The notes: generated by a model from the sequence alone, not told the origin. A stretch of DNA of 64,000 nt from JANQOH01 sp965243325 (GCA_965243325.1 CBDEUQ010000003.1:1302001-1366000), one strand, 5' to 3'. Positions 1 to 10,235 are shown, counted from the stretch's first letter. Program-made: numbers and translations.

Positions 1-25
1 GACCGGCACGACGCCGGGATCGGAC

Positions 26-1183
26 CTATACGATGTCCGCGCCGATGCTCGCCGCGATTTTCATCGCCGACGCCCGGACCGACGCGCGCTCCAGATGCGC
101 ATACCGCGCCGTCGTCTCCACCCTGCGGTGACCGAGCAGCCGCGCGATCATCGGCAGGCTCTCGCCGAGCGCCAGCGCCCTCGACGCGAACGAATGCCTG
201 AGGTCATGGATCCGCACGTCCTTCAGCCCGGCCCGCGCGCGCACCAGCCGCCAGCACCCGTCGAGCTCGCGCAGGTGCGCGCCCGGCTTGCGCCCCGGCA
301 CCACCCAGGGATTGTCCTCGATGCGCGCAAGGCCGCGAAGCACGCTCACCGCCGGCGGCGACAACGGCACCCGGCGCGGACCCACCTTGCTGTCGCGAAG
401 CCGGATCTCCCTCGCCTCAAGGTCGACGTCCTCCCAGCGAAGCGTCAGGACCTCGTTGCGCCGGCAGCCGGTCAGCATCAGCAGCCGCAGCGCCGCCACC
501 GTGTAGGCCGACACCCGGCCCCCGGCCTCCAGCTCCGACAGCGCCCCGCCCAGGCGGTCGAACTCGTCCGCGGTCAGGAAACGCTCGCGGCGGTGCGACG
601 GGTACTTCATCACCTGCCGGCACGGATTGCCGTCCACCGGTGCCAGCCCCCACTCCTCGGCGAGGTTGTAGATGTGCGAGAGCGTCTCGGCCACCAGGTT
701 CGCCATCGCCGGCGTCGCCCGCATCCGGTAGTGCAGCTCCACGACCCGCTCCGGCTCGACCGCCGCCAGCGCGAGCCCGCCGAGCTCCGGCACGATGCGC
801 CGCTCCACTACCCGCTGCAGCGTCTTCGCCGTCTTCGGCTTGCAACGCACCGCCACGTGCTTCTCCAGATACAGCGCCGCCGCCTCCGCCACCGTCGGCC
901 CCGCCGGCAGCGCCTCGGGAACCGGGTCCTCGCCCGCCTTGATCCGCGCGATGACGAGCGCCGCGCGATCCCGCGCCTCGCCGGCCGAGATCACCCCGTG
1001 GCGGCCCACCGTCACCCGCTTCGCGCCCTTCGGGCCCCGGATCTGCACGATGTAGACCTTCCCGCCCGAGGGGTACACCCGCACGCAGAAGCCGGTCAGG
1101 GTGCGGTCGCGGAACACCGTGTCGCGCTCCACCGAGAGCGCCTCCACCGTGCGCTTCGAGATCGTGACCGTACGCGCCGTCAT
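26..1183 (-). CDS. Tyrosine recombinase/integrase (second of a tandem pair)
   Basis: Site-specific recombinase that cuts and rejoins DNA through a phosphotyrosine. The protein has 385 residues. The N-terminal 60 or so residues look like the DUF4102 arm-binding domain of P4-type integrases (GFCVRVYPSG). Core catalytic residues are visible: R241 in TGCRRNEV, the HDLRH box at 326-330, H352 in the LLGH motif and the nucleophile Y361 in TTARYAHL. I chose the ATG at 1183 because family similarity starts there; the open frame runs further upstream to about 1480, but that part is antisense to the neighbouring gene. The start overlaps the stop of the upstream integrase in an ATGA, so the two are probably translationally coupled. 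The set is complete, so it may be active. The two proteins are clearly paralogous. Confidence 0.93.
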   Translation of the reverse strand: MTARTVTISKRTVEALSVERDTVFRDRTLTGFCVRVYPSGGKVYIVQIRGPKGAKRVTVGRHGVISAGEARDRAALVIARIKAGEDPVPEALPAGPTVAEAAALYLEKHVAVRCKPKTAKTLQRVVERRIVPELGGLALAAVEPERVVELHYRMRATPAMANLVAETLSHIYNLAEEWGLAPVDGNPCRQVMKYPSHRRERFLTADEFDRLGGALSELEAGGRVSAYTVAALRLLMLTGCRRNEVLTLRWEDVDLEAREIRLRDSKVGPRRVPLSPPAVSVLRGLARIEDNPWVVPGRKPGAHLRELDGCWRLVRARAGLKDVRIHDLRHSFASRALALGESLPMIARLLGHRRVETTARYAHLERASVRASAMKIAASIGADIV

Positions 1184-2361
1184 GCCGCGATCTCCTTCGC
1201 CGGAAGGTGGCGCGCGATGCTGTCGCCGATCTTCGCCGCCGACCGCCTCTCGCTGTCGCGCACCAGATGCGCGTAGCGCGCCGTCGTCCCCACCTTCGAA
1301 TGCCCGAGCAGGCGCCCGATCATGGTCAGGCTCTCGCCGAGCGCCAGCGCGCGGCTCGCGTACGAATGCCGGCAGTCGTGAAGCCGCACGTCGCCGAGCT
1401 CCGCCCGTGCCCGCAGCCGGTACCAGATCTGGGTCATGTACTTCAGCCGCTCCCCCTTCCCGTGCCCGACGATCACCCACGGGTTGCCCCTGATCCGGGG
1501 GATCCCCGCCAGCACCGTCTCCAGCTCCGGCGTCAGCGGCACCATGCGCGGCCCAGTCTTCCCGTCACGCAAGCGGATCTCCCCGGCCACCCGGTCCACG
1601 TCCTCCCACCTGAGCGTCAGGATCTCGTCGCGCCGGCACCCGGTCAGCAGCAGAAGCCGGATCGCCGCGATCGCCGGCGGCCACTCCGAGCCCTTCGCCT
1701 CGGCCTCGCGCAGCACCCGCCCCAGGCGGCGGTACTCCTCCGGCGTCAGATACCGCTCGCGCGGAACGTCCTTGTACCGGCGCACCGAGCGGCAGGGGTT
1801 GCGCCCCCGGGGCCTGAACCCCCAGCTCTCCGCCAATGTGAACATGTGCGACAGCACCCGCAGCGTCGCGTTGGCCGACTGCGGGGTGCCGCGAAGCTCG
1901 TGATGGAGCGCCGCCACGTGTCCGTGCTCCACCGACTTGACCCGCATCGTCCCCAGCGCCGGCAGGATGTGGTTGTCGAGCATCGAACGGTAGGTCTCCG
2001 CGGTCCTCGGCTTGCAGTGCATCGCCACGTGACCGCTCATGTAGCGCTCCGACAGATCGCGCACCGTGAGCGCCGGCTTCGCCGGCGCGGGCCGCGCCGC
2101 CTCGCCGCGCTTGATGCGGTCGATCATCGCGGCCGCGTCGCGGCGGGCGTCCTCGGCGACTATCTTGCCGTGGCGCCCCACCGTCGCGCGCTTCGGCCCG
2201 CCCGGCCCCCGCGCCTGGACCACGTAGACCTTCTTCCCCGACGGGTACACGCGCACGCCAAAGCCCGGGAGGTCGCGATCCCAGAACACCGCGTCCCTGT
2301 CCGCCACCGAGAGCGCGTCGACGGTGCGCTTGGTGATCTTCAGCTCGCTCCGCTTCGGCAT
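1180..2361 (-). CDS. Tyrosine recombinase/integrase (first of a tandem pair)
   Basis: Phage/ICE-type integrase of 393 residues with the same architecture as its downstream paralogue: an arm-binding N-terminus (GFGVRVYPSGKKVY) and a C-terminal catalytic domain. The catalytic arginine lies in TGCRRDEILTLRW, followed by HDCRH, LLGHSKVGTTARY and the nucleophile Y363. The ATG at 2361 (MPKRSEL) is preferred; two upstream in-frame starts would add only 14 residues. It is the first gene of the pair and its stop overlaps the next start by four bases. About 110 bp upstream lies the broken end of a relaxase gene, so the pair sits at or near one edge of a decayed integrative element. Confidence 0.93.
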   Translation of the reverse strand: MPKRSELKITKRTVDALSVADRDAVFWDRDLPGFGVRVYPSGKKVYVVQARGPGGPKRATVGRHGKIVAEDARRDAAAMIDRIKRGEAARPAPAKPALTVRDLSERYMSGHVAMHCKPRTAETYRSMLDNHILPALGTMRVKSVEHGHVAALHHELRGTPQSANATLRVLSHMFTLAESWGFRPRGRNPCRSVRRYKDVPRERYLTPEEYRRLGRVLREAEAKGSEWPPAIAAIRLLLLTGCRRDEILTLRWEDVDRVAGEIRLRDGKTGPRMVPLTPELETVLAGIPRIRGNPWVIVGHGKGERLKYMTQIWYRLRARAELGDVRLHDCRHSYASRALALGESLTMIGRLLGHSKVGTTARYAHLVRDSERRSAAKIGDSIARHLPAKEIAA

Positions 2362-2469
2362 CGCCGCCTCCGAGTCATGAACCATGCCGTAATCAAACCG
2401 CACACGGCCGGGTGCCGCAATGCGGCGTATTCAAGCGTGGAATCGGCGGAATTGCAAGAGGCGATGATT

Positions 2470-2880
2470 CTACTGACAGGGAGAATAATATCGTATATTC
2501 AACGATCTACTGTACTGTAGCGTGTCTCGTCGTAGCGGAGGCGGGTCCGGAAAATACGAGACAGTCTTTGGCGCAGAGAACGTGATGTCGAAGCCCGGAC
2601 GGTGCTCGTGCCGGCCGTCGCGCAGCCGGCCCAGCCGGACGCCCGTTCCCGGCACCCGCCCCTGGAGAACCTTCTCGAACGTCCCCGCCGCGACTTCGCG
2701 GCCTTCCAGTCCCAGGGCCGCCGCGCCGGTGCCGTACCAGGCGCTCCCGCGCCGGTGCTCCGCCTGCTTCGCGCGCGCCTCCGCCGCATCCTCGCCGCGG
2801 CCGGCGTAATAGCCCCCGTCGCGCCGGAAATACTCCGACGTCGCCGACGAGGACGTCAGGTTGCGGACCGTCGCGACCAT
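2470..2880 (-). pseudogene. MobF/TraA-type relaxase, N-terminal stump
   Basis: The first roughly 105 residues match the start of TrwC/TraI-type conjugative relaxases: the nicking-domain N-terminus with TSSSATSEYF and GGYYAGRG, and then RPGFDITFSAPKTVS, where full relaxases carry HRPG(V/C)DLTFSAPKSVS. Directly after that motif, near position 2557, the similarity stops and about 29 unrelated residues follow to a stop codon. Normal relaxases are 800-1500 residues, so the helicase and most of the nickase domain, including its histidine triad, are gone. The start ATG at 2880 lies 7 bp downstream of the preceding RHH gene, so it was the last gene of a mobilisation operon. It cannot be functional. 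The break lies just upstream of the integrase pair and may mark a deletion or insertion joint. Confidence 0.8.
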
Positions 2881-2886
2881 CGCTCC

Positions 2887-3384
2887 TCAGAACAGATTGC
2901 GCTGGTTCCGGTCGGAGCGGTCCGCCTTGCGGCGCCGCTTCTTCGTCGGCTGCGTCTCCGCGGGCTTCTTCGCCACTTCGGTCGCGGTCTCCGTCTCCGG
3001 CAACATCGCCGCGGCGACGATCGCCGCGCGCCGCTCGCCGAACGTCTCGTGCAAGAGGGCGAGAGCCTCCTCGCGCCGCCCCTGCCGGGCCATAGTCCCG
3101 AGCCGCGCCGCCAGCAGCCCGCGCAGGTCGTCCGCCAGCCCGCCGGCGTCCGCGCACAGGCTCCGTGCATGCCGGTCCATCGACCGGGAGATGTACCGCT
3201 GCTGCGTCTCGTCCAGGACCAGCCGCCGGGACGGCTGCGGGTCCACGGTCAGCGCGCACTCCACCGCCCAGACCGATATCCGCTTCCCCGCCCCCGCCGC
3301 GCCGGCCCGGATCGCCTCCCACTCCTCGTCCGTCGCCGAGATCGTGTACGTCCTGCCCGCCGCCTTCGCGCGCGGCTTCGTCAT
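2887..3384 (-). CDS. RHH-type mobilisation accessory protein (MobC-like), third of three
   Basis: A 165-residue basic protein. Residues 10-45 show the pattern seen in the other two genes of the set: ATDEEWEAIRAGAAGAG followed by a short strand-like region, which fits a ribbon-helix-helix DNA-binding fold of the MobC/TraJ relaxosome type. The rest is helical and charged and ends in a lysine/arginine-rich tail (TKKRRRKADRSDRNQ). Its ATG overlaps the stop of the upstream gene (ATGA), and the relaxase stump follows 7 bp later. By position it would have loaded the relaxase onto an origin of transfer. Function is inferred from pattern and context; with the relaxase broken it may now be idle. Confidence 0.65.
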   Translation of the reverse strand: MTKPRAKAAGRTYTISATDEEWEAIRAGAAGAGKRISVWAVECALTVDPQPSRRLVLDETQQRYISRSMDRHARSLCADAGGLADDLRGLLAARLGTMARQGRREEALALLHETFGERRAAIVAAAMLPETETATEVAKKPAETQPTKKRRRKADRSDRNQRNLF

Positions 3385-3731
3385 CGCTCCGGCGCCCCTT
3401 CCGCCGCCAGCAGGAACCGCACCGCCTCGTCGACCGACAGCCCGGCCTCGCCCCGCCCCGGCGCGCGCACCGCGATGCGCGCCGGGCGCACGGCGGCCCG
3501 GACGTCTTCCAGAAGCCGGCGCTGGGCGTCCTCGCCGAGCGCCAGCGGATGGCCCGGCATCTCCGCCGGCCCGTCCCCGCCCGCCGCCCGCAGGCAGCAG
3601 CGGACCACCAGCCGCGAGATCGGCATCCGCAGCCGCCGCGCGCGGCGCCCGATCCGCTCCCAGGTCTCCGGCCGGCTGTAGATGCCGCGTGCCCTGGCAA
3701 GCTTCATCGCAGACTCATTCGGGCGCCGCAT
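3381..3731 (-). CDS. RHH-type mobilisation accessory protein, second of three
   Basis: A 116-residue protein with the same N-terminal layout as its two neighbours: a short strand, then ETWERIGRRARRLRMPISRLVVRCCL, which fits a ribbon-helix-helix with arginine-rich first helix. The ATG at 3731 overlaps the upstream gene by 17 bases; an internal ATG at 3707 (MKLARARG) is an alternative and would lie just past the upstream stop. The stop overlaps the next start in an ATGA. Expected role is DNA binding in a relaxosome. The sequence similarity is at the level of pattern only, so the family name is tentative. Confidence 0.6.
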   Translation of the reverse strand: MRRPNESAMKLARARGIYSRPETWERIGRRARRLRMPISRLVVRCCLRAAGGDGPAEMPGHPLALGEDAQRRLLEDVRAAVRPARIAVRAPGRGEAGLSVDEAVRFLLAAEGAPER

Positions 3732-4032
3732 CCAGGTCGATGCGGCCCTCGATCTCCTCGACCAGCGCCCGCCACCTGTCGTCGCCGCCCTGCTCCTCGA
3801 AGCGCAACTGCTCCACCCGTTCGAGGACCAGCACCGCCCGCGCGAGGCGACGGACCAGGGCGGGCGGCAGGCCGGGCTCGGACGGCTCCGGACGCGCCAG
3901 CAGGGTGCGCATGACGTATGCCGAGATCGACAGTCCCGCCGCCCCGGCGGCCTCCCGGACGCGCGCCCACTCGGCGTCGGTCGCCCGCACCATACGCCCG
4001 CTGCGCCTCTCGCCCTCCGCCCTCTCCGTCAT
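3715..4032 (-). CDS. RHH-type mobilisation accessory protein (MobC-like), first of three
   Basis: A 105-residue protein. The segment MVRATDAEWARVREAAGAAG, followed by LSISAYVMRTLL, is a clear match to plasmid mobilisation RHH proteins (MobC/TraJ/MbeC group). The C-terminus is an acidic helix. I placed the start at 4032 because a GGGGGAG ribosome-binding site lies just upstream; a longer reading frame to 4155 is open but its first 41 residues are not family-like. It is the promoter-proximal gene of a three-gene overlapping set that leads into the truncated relaxase. Confidence 0.72.
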   Translation of the reverse strand: MTERAEGERRSGRMVRATDAEWARVREAAGAAGLSISAYVMRTLLARPEPSEPGLPPALVRRLARAVLVLERVEQLRFEEQGGDDRWRALVEEIEGRIDLDAAPE

Positions 4033-4340
4033 GGTGCTCCCCCGGCCCGATCGATAGAATATTGCCTGATGGAGAGCGAAAAGTGAAACTGTACCGATAT
4101 AGCTGCAATAGCGCCCTTTATTCCGGGCGCCACGAAATCCAGAGTAACCGGCCATGATAGAAGCACCACCCCGACACCCGGATGCAACTATTTCGGAAAC
4201 AGAGAAATCAAATTCTATCGTAATTGATCACCAAACAAAACAGTTGTTGAGCGTATCTACCATATGATATAAAACACCTGAAACGGAGTCCTGTTTGGTA
4301 CGCAGGCGATCATGTAGCCGTCAGTTTCGAAGAAAGTTAG
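4033..4340. other. AT-rich non-coding stretch, possible origin-of-transfer remnant
   Basis: About 300 bp without a convincing gene, distinctly richer in A+T than its surroundings. It lies upstream of the RHH/relaxase operon on one side and the beheaded autotransporter gene on the other. It should hold the promoter of the RHH operon, and in mobilisable elements the origin of transfer is usually found in such a place. One perfect short inverted repeat is present at 4111-4130. No recognised oriT consensus could be identified by eye. Confidence 0.4.
4111..4130. repeat. Inverted repeat, 6-bp arms
   Basis: GCGCCC at 4111-4116 pairs with GGGCGC at 4125-4130 across an 8-base AT-rich loop. It could be an oriT hairpin, an operator for the RHH proteins, or chance. 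Confidence 0.35.
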
Positions 4341-4376
4341 TGCTACACGTACTCCCTGACCTGCGCCGGAGGGACC

Positions 4377-4765
4377 CTGCCGTCCGGGATGGCCTTCGCG
4401 CCGGCAACCCGCGTGTTTGCCGGCACTCCGGACGCTCCTTTCCGGGATTCGTGCACGTATTCGGTGACGGACAGTTCGCAGCCGCCCGGTGTCCTCTCGC
4501 AGGCCATCGAGATCGCCATTGGGCCTGGAGAGCCTCTTGAGCTGCCGTCCGCCGACGTTCCGCCGCTCAATATCGGCTTCTACCATTCCGTCCAACTCCC
4601 GGCCGCTTCGGGCGGAATCGAGCCGCACGCGTACTTCCTGTCCTGCGCCCGAGGGGCGCTGCCGTCCGGGATGGCCTTTGCACCGGCAACCCGGGTGTTC
4701 GCCGGCACTCCGGACGCTCCCTTCCGGGATTCGTGCACGTATTCGGTGACGGACAGCTCGCAACC
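4377..4765 (+). repeat. 107-bp near-identical direct repeat (two copies, 282 bp apart)
   Basis: Bases 4377-4483 and 4659-4765 are almost identical, differing at only a handful of mostly third-position sites. They encode the same peptide, from LPSGMAFAPATRVFAGT onward through DSCTYSVTDSSQP. The 282-bp period equals 94 codons, so the repeat is an in-frame duplication of one Ig-like module. The low divergence suggests a recent duplication or gene conversion. Confidence 0.9.
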
Positions 4766-6425
4766 CGTCGAGGTCGCCTCGCGGCGCATCGAGGTCGTCG
4801 TCGATCCTCTCGATCTCGGGAAGTGGCGGTTTCGCGCGCGCACCGTCGCGCGGAGCGATCATCCTCTCCGTCGCGACACAACGAACTTGCAACAGTTCGC
4901 TGTGCTTCCACATGCGATTCCCGAAGTGGGTGCAGCGGTTGGCGAGACTTACCGCCTACGGGACGTCCAGCCGCCCCTGGTATTCGAAGCGGTCGGTCGC
5001 GTACTGTCCTATCGCCACAGCGGCGTGGACCCTCTATTCGACACGCCCACCACGTTCCGTTACGAGGTCCTCCTCTCGGGAGTCGTGCAGGACACCCTGT
5101 GTGTCGATGTCTCCTACCATGACAAGCGCCCCCCTGTGTCCGACGACTTGCTGGATACGGGGTCGCTCGCGGTACGCGACGACGCATACTGGGACGCCGG
5201 GCGAGGAGAATACCGGTGTCCGGACGCGCCCGCGGCACCGCCCGCGGGGCCCGGCGCGACGGCGTCCAACCCGGTCCACTCGACGCTCGCGCCGGTTCAC
5301 GCGCGCCATGCCGTGGGTGTCGCCCACGCCGCCGTCCGGAACCTCGTGCGCGGCTGGCCTCCCGCGGGAACGCCCGGAATCGCGTTGTCGTCCGCCGTCG
5401 ACTTCGCCTCGCTGTCGGGGCTGAGCGGCGGCTTCGACTACACCGGGTCCAGCCGGTCGCTGAGCGCCGGCGCCGAGACGGGAGCCGGCGCCTGGCAGGC
5501 GGGCCTGGTTGCAGCGCTCACCCAAACCGATCTTCAGTATCGTGTTGCCGGAAGCCTTTCCGCGCTGGGCTACAGCGCCGGCGAGCACGACACCGAGATC
5601 GTCTCCGTCCATCCCTTCGCCGCATGGCACGCGCCGTCCGGCGGACACGTCTGGATGTCGCTGGGCGCCGGACTGGGCCACCTCCGCCACCGCGACGACC
5701 CGGGCTTCCCGTCGCGGTCCGAATCCGCGGTGCGGCTCGGCGCCTGGGCCGCGGGCGCCTCTCTCCCGCTGGCCGAAGTGCTTTCCGGAGAGCTCGATGC
5801 GGAGGCGGGTTTCGAGTCCTTCGCCCTGGAGATCGACGGCGGAGGTCAAATCTCGTCTTCCTTGCCGACGCTGCGCGGCCGCGCCTACGGCGCCGGGCTG
5901 GCCTGGAGCGCGCCCGTCCCCGGAGCGCCTGCTCTGTCCCTGGCCTACAAGCGCCTGACCGGTGACGGGGGCGCCGGAGGACAGGTGGAGGCGCAAGGCT
6001 CGCTGTCCGTCGCGGGCGTTCTCCACCCGCGCCTCGCCGTGACGGCGACAGCGGCGGCGGCGTTCGGCCTCGGCGACCACGAGCAGGATTCCTGGCGTCT
6101 CGGCGGCGGCATCCGCTTCGCTCCCGACCGCTTCGGCCGCGGTCCCGGGCTGGATCTCGACACCCGCCTGATGTCCGACGCCGAGGGACGTCCAGCCGGC
6201 CTCGGCGTGCGGGGAGAGGCCGGTTACGGCCTGTGGACTGGGCCTCTGCTCGGGGTCGTGCGCCCGTATCTCGGCCTGATCCACCATCCGGGCGACGGCG
6301 CCGTCCGCCGGACCGCGGGCCTCGACGTTCGCGACACCGCGGCCTCACGGTTCAAGGTGGAAATCCGCGACCGCTACCGCAATCTGCCGCCGGCGCTCGA
6401 GGCCACGCTTTACCGCCGCTTCTGA
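4389..6425 (+). CDS. Autotransporter-like outer-membrane beta-barrel protein, 5'-truncated
   Basis: The similarity to the repeat module begins at 4341 (a cysteine codon), and the codon just before it, 4338-4340, is an in-frame TAG, so the signal peptide and earlier modules are missing. The first usable ATG is at 4389. Residues 1-150 carry two copies of a putative-Ig (He_PIG-like) module that contains LPSGMAF and DSCTYSVTDSS. Residues 150-300 form a further extracellular region. The last 370 or so residues, from about TLAPVHARHAVG, look like an autotransporter barrel with alternating strands and end in the outer-membrane signature Leu-Tyr-Arg-Arg-Phe. Without a signal peptide it is unlikely to reach the outer membrane, so it is probably a pseudogene despite its open frame. 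Confidence 0.7.
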   Translation: MAFAPATRVFAGTPDAPFRDSCTYSVTDSSQPPGVLSQAIEIAIGPGEPLELPSADVPPLNIGFYHSVQLPAASGGIEPHAYFLSCARGALPSGMAFAPATRVFAGTPDAPFRDSCTYSVTDSSQPVEVASRRIEVVVDPLDLGKWRFRARTVARSDHPLRRDTTNLQQFAVLPHAIPEVGAAVGETYRLRDVQPPLVFEAVGRVLSYRHSGVDPLFDTPTTFRYEVLLSGVVQDTLCVDVSYHDKRPPVSDDLLDTGSLAVRDDAYWDAGRGEYRCPDAPAAPPAGPGATASNPVHSTLAPVHARHAVGVAHAAVRNLVRGWPPAGTPGIALSSAVDFASLSGLSGGFDYTGSSRSLSAGAETGAGAWQAGLVAALTQTDLQYRVAGSLSALGYSAGEHDTEIVSVHPFAAWHAPSGGHVWMSLGAGLGHLRHRDDPGFPSRSESAVRLGAWAAGASLPLAEVLSGELDAEAGFESFALEIDGGGQISSSLPTLRGRAYGAGLAWSAPVPGAPALSLAYKRLTGDGGAGGQVEAQGSLSVAGVLHPRLAVTATAAAAFGLGDHEQDSWRLGGGIRFAPDRFGRGPGLDLDTRLMSDAEGRPAGLGVRGEAGYGLWTGPLLGVVRPYLGLIHHPGDGAVRRTAGLDVRDTAASRFKVEIRDRYRNLPPALEATLYRRF

Positions 6426-6470
6426 CGATCGTCTCCCGTAACGCGGGCCGGCGGCCCCCGCAGCCGGCGG

Positions 6471-7627
6471 CTACCCCTCGTCCGGCGCGTGCGGGCGCGC
6501 GAGGTACGCCGCCGTCTGCATCTCGGCGAGGCGCGACGCCGTGCGGCGGAACTCCAGGGCGCCGGTGCCGGCGGGATAGAGGGAGTCCGGCGCCGCGTCT
6601 GCGCTCGCGATCAGCTTGACGTTGCGGTCGTAGAGAATGTCGATCAGGTTGGCGAAGCGGCGCGCCTCGTTCCGCTTCTCGGGCGCGAGCCTGGGCACGC
6701 CGGACAGCACCAGCGTGTGGTACCGCCTGGCCAGCGCGAGGTAGTCGGCGGCGCCGAGCGGTCTTGCGCACAGGTCGTCGAAGCCGAAGCGGGCGATGCC
6801 GCCGTTGGCCGCCGGCACGGCGATCGTGCGCCCGAGGACGCGAAGCTCCTCGGCCACGGTTCCGGCGCCGCCGGCAAGCCGCGCGAACGCCGCGTCGAGC
6901 GCCCGCGCCGCGCGCTCGCCGAGCGGCGAGAAGTACACCGCCGCGTCGCGCAGGCCGAGCAGGCGGAAGTCGGTCTCTCCGTCGAGGTGGAGAACGTCGA
7001 ACCGGGCCTCGACGAGGGCGATGAAGGGCAGGAAACGCTCGCGCTGGAGGCCGCCCCGATAGAGGTCGCGGGGCGCCCGGTTGGATGTCGTCACCACCGT
7101 CGTTCCGGCGTCGAGCAGCGCCTCGAACAGGCGCGCGAGGATCATCGCGTCGGCGATGTCGCGCACCTCGAACTCGTCGAAGCAGAGCAGCGCGGCCTTC
7201 GCCGCCAGCGCCGCGGCGAGCGGCGGCACGGGGTCGGCGCCCGCCGGCAGGCCCCGGGCGCGGCTTTGCCGCCGCCAGGCGTGAAGGCGCGCGTGCACGT
7301 CGGCCATGAACGCGTGGAAGTGGGTCCGCCGCGCGGCGAGGCCCGGGAGCGCGGCGGCGCGGCCGTGGAACAGGTCCATCAGCATCGTCTTGCCGCGCCC
7401 GACGCCGCCGTGGAGATAGACGCTCTGCGGCGGCGCCGTCGCCGGCGCGAGGCCAAGCCGCCGCCGCCAGCCGCCGCGCTGCCGGGCCGCGCGCCCGAGC
7501 CGCCGGTAGAGGCGTTCCAGCGCTTCGGCCGCGCGCCGCTGGGCCGGGTCGGGAGCGAGCGATCCGGCGCCGAGTCGCGCGCGGTAGCCGGCGAGCGGGC
7601 CGTCACCCGCGCCGCCGCCGCGCCGAC

Positions 7628-7631
<4 letters not shown>
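6471..7631 (-). CDS. zapE: Cell division protein ZapE (AFG1-family ATPase)
   Basis: A 386-residue P-loop ATPase. The Walker A motif is HGGVGRGKT around residues 74-82 and the Walker B is LLCFDEFEV near residue 140; the TTSNRAP segment matches sensor 1 of this family. ZapE binds FtsZ and is needed for division under some conditions; its mitochondrial relative AFG1 acts in protein quality control. The GTG at 7631 overlaps the TGA of the upstream mmsA gene by four bases, which supports both the start and co-transcription. In many alphaproteobacteria zapE lies near mdh or sdh genes, and sdh is 4 kb away here. Confidence 0.93.
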
Positions 7632-9124
<1,493 letters not shown>

Positions 9125-9137
9125 GTCGGTCTCCGTT

Positions 9138-10235
9138 CTACAGGTAGCCGAGTTCGCGCCACGTGGCGTAGCGGGCGCGAAACGCCTTGAGCGACTCCCA
9201 GGCGCGGGCGAAGGTCTCGTTCGCCGCGGCTTCCTCGGCGGCCACCTCGTCCCACGCATCGGCGAAGGTCTGCAGCATTTCGGGCGACCAGCGGTGCAGC
9301 TGCACGCCCTGCCCCTCGAGATACTCGAGCGCCGGCACCTGCGCCGCCTCGCCGTACGACACCGCCTCCCGCACCATGTCGCCGCAGGCGACCTCGAACA
9401 GGCGCTGGTGGCGCGGGTCGAGCGCGTTCCACTTTTCGAGATTGAGCAGGATCTCGGCCCACGTGGACTGCTGGTGCCAGCCCGGGAAATAGTAGTGCGA
9501 GGCGATTTCGTGGAAGCCGAGATTGCGGTCGATCGCCGGCGACGCGTATTCGGTCGCGTCGATCGTGCCGAGCTCGAGCGCGGGATAGATGTCGCCGCCG
9601 GCGAGCAGCTGGGTCGACACCCCGACCTTCTCCATGACCCGCGCGCCGAGGGCGAAGAAACGCATCTTCAGCCCCTTGAGATCGTCGACGCTCCTGATCT
9701 CCGTGCGGAACCATCCCGACGCCTCGGGCGGGAAGATCATGCACAGGAGGCTCTTCAGGTTGTGCGCGGCGTAGAGCTCGTCGAGCATCTCCTGGCCGCC
9801 GCCGTGGTAGAACCACGCCATGTACTCGGGCGCCGCCGGGCCGAACGGCACCGAGGCGAACAGTTGCAGCGCCGCGTCTTTGCCGGCCCAGAACCCGGGC
9901 GTCGAATAGCCGGCGTCCACCGAACCCTGCGCCACCGCGTCGAAGATCTCGAGCGGCGGCACGAGGGCATTCGGCTCGAAGTACTGGATGCGGATGTCGC
10001 CGCCCGAGAGCACGTCGAGATTGTCGATGAAGCGCGCGATCAGCTCGCCGAGGATGGGCGTCTCGCTGGTGTAGGCGCTCGCCAGCTTCCAGCGCACCCT
10101 GGTGCCGGACTCGCCGGCGCTCTCGGCGCCGGCCACGGCGGCCTCGCCGTCCGGCGGCGCCCCGTCCGGCGCCAGCAGATGGACGACCAGCCCGCCGACG
10201 ACGAGGCCGGCGATCAACACTATGACGTACCGCAT
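9138..10235 (-). CDS. TRAP transporter solute-binding protein (DctP family)
   Basis: A 365-residue periplasmic receptor of a tripartite ATP-independent transporter. It starts with an N-terminal membrane anchor or uncleaved signal (MRYVIVLIAGLVVGGLVVHLL), followed by a DctP fold with typical pieces such as LKGLKMRFFALGARVMEKVG and GWHQQSTWAEILLNLEKW. The second group is typical for receptors of the 2-oxo-acid/mannitol branch. The start at 10235 is chosen for its strong GGGAGAAGG ribosome-binding site; an upstream ATG at 10265 lacks one. No DctQ or DctM membrane genes are adjacent, since mmsA follows directly, so its partner permease must be encoded elsewhere. Confidence 0.9.
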   Translation of the reverse strand: MRYVIVLIAGLVVGGLVVHLLAPDGAPPDGEAAVAGAESAGESGTRVRWKLASAYTSETPILGELIARFIDNLDVLSGGDIRIQYFEPNALVPPLEIFDAVAQGSVDAGYSTPGFWAGKDAALQLFASVPFGPAAPEYMAWFYHGGGQEMLDELYAAHNLKSLLCMIFPPEASGWFRTEIRSVDDLKGLKMRFFALGARVMEKVGVSTQLLAGGDIYPALELGTIDATEYASPAIDRNLGFHEIASHYYFPGWHQQSTWAEILLNLEKWNALDPRHQRLFEVACGDMVREAVSYGEAAQVPALEYLEGQGVQLHRWSPEMLQTFADAWDEVAAEEAAANETFARAWESLKAFRARYATWRELGYL

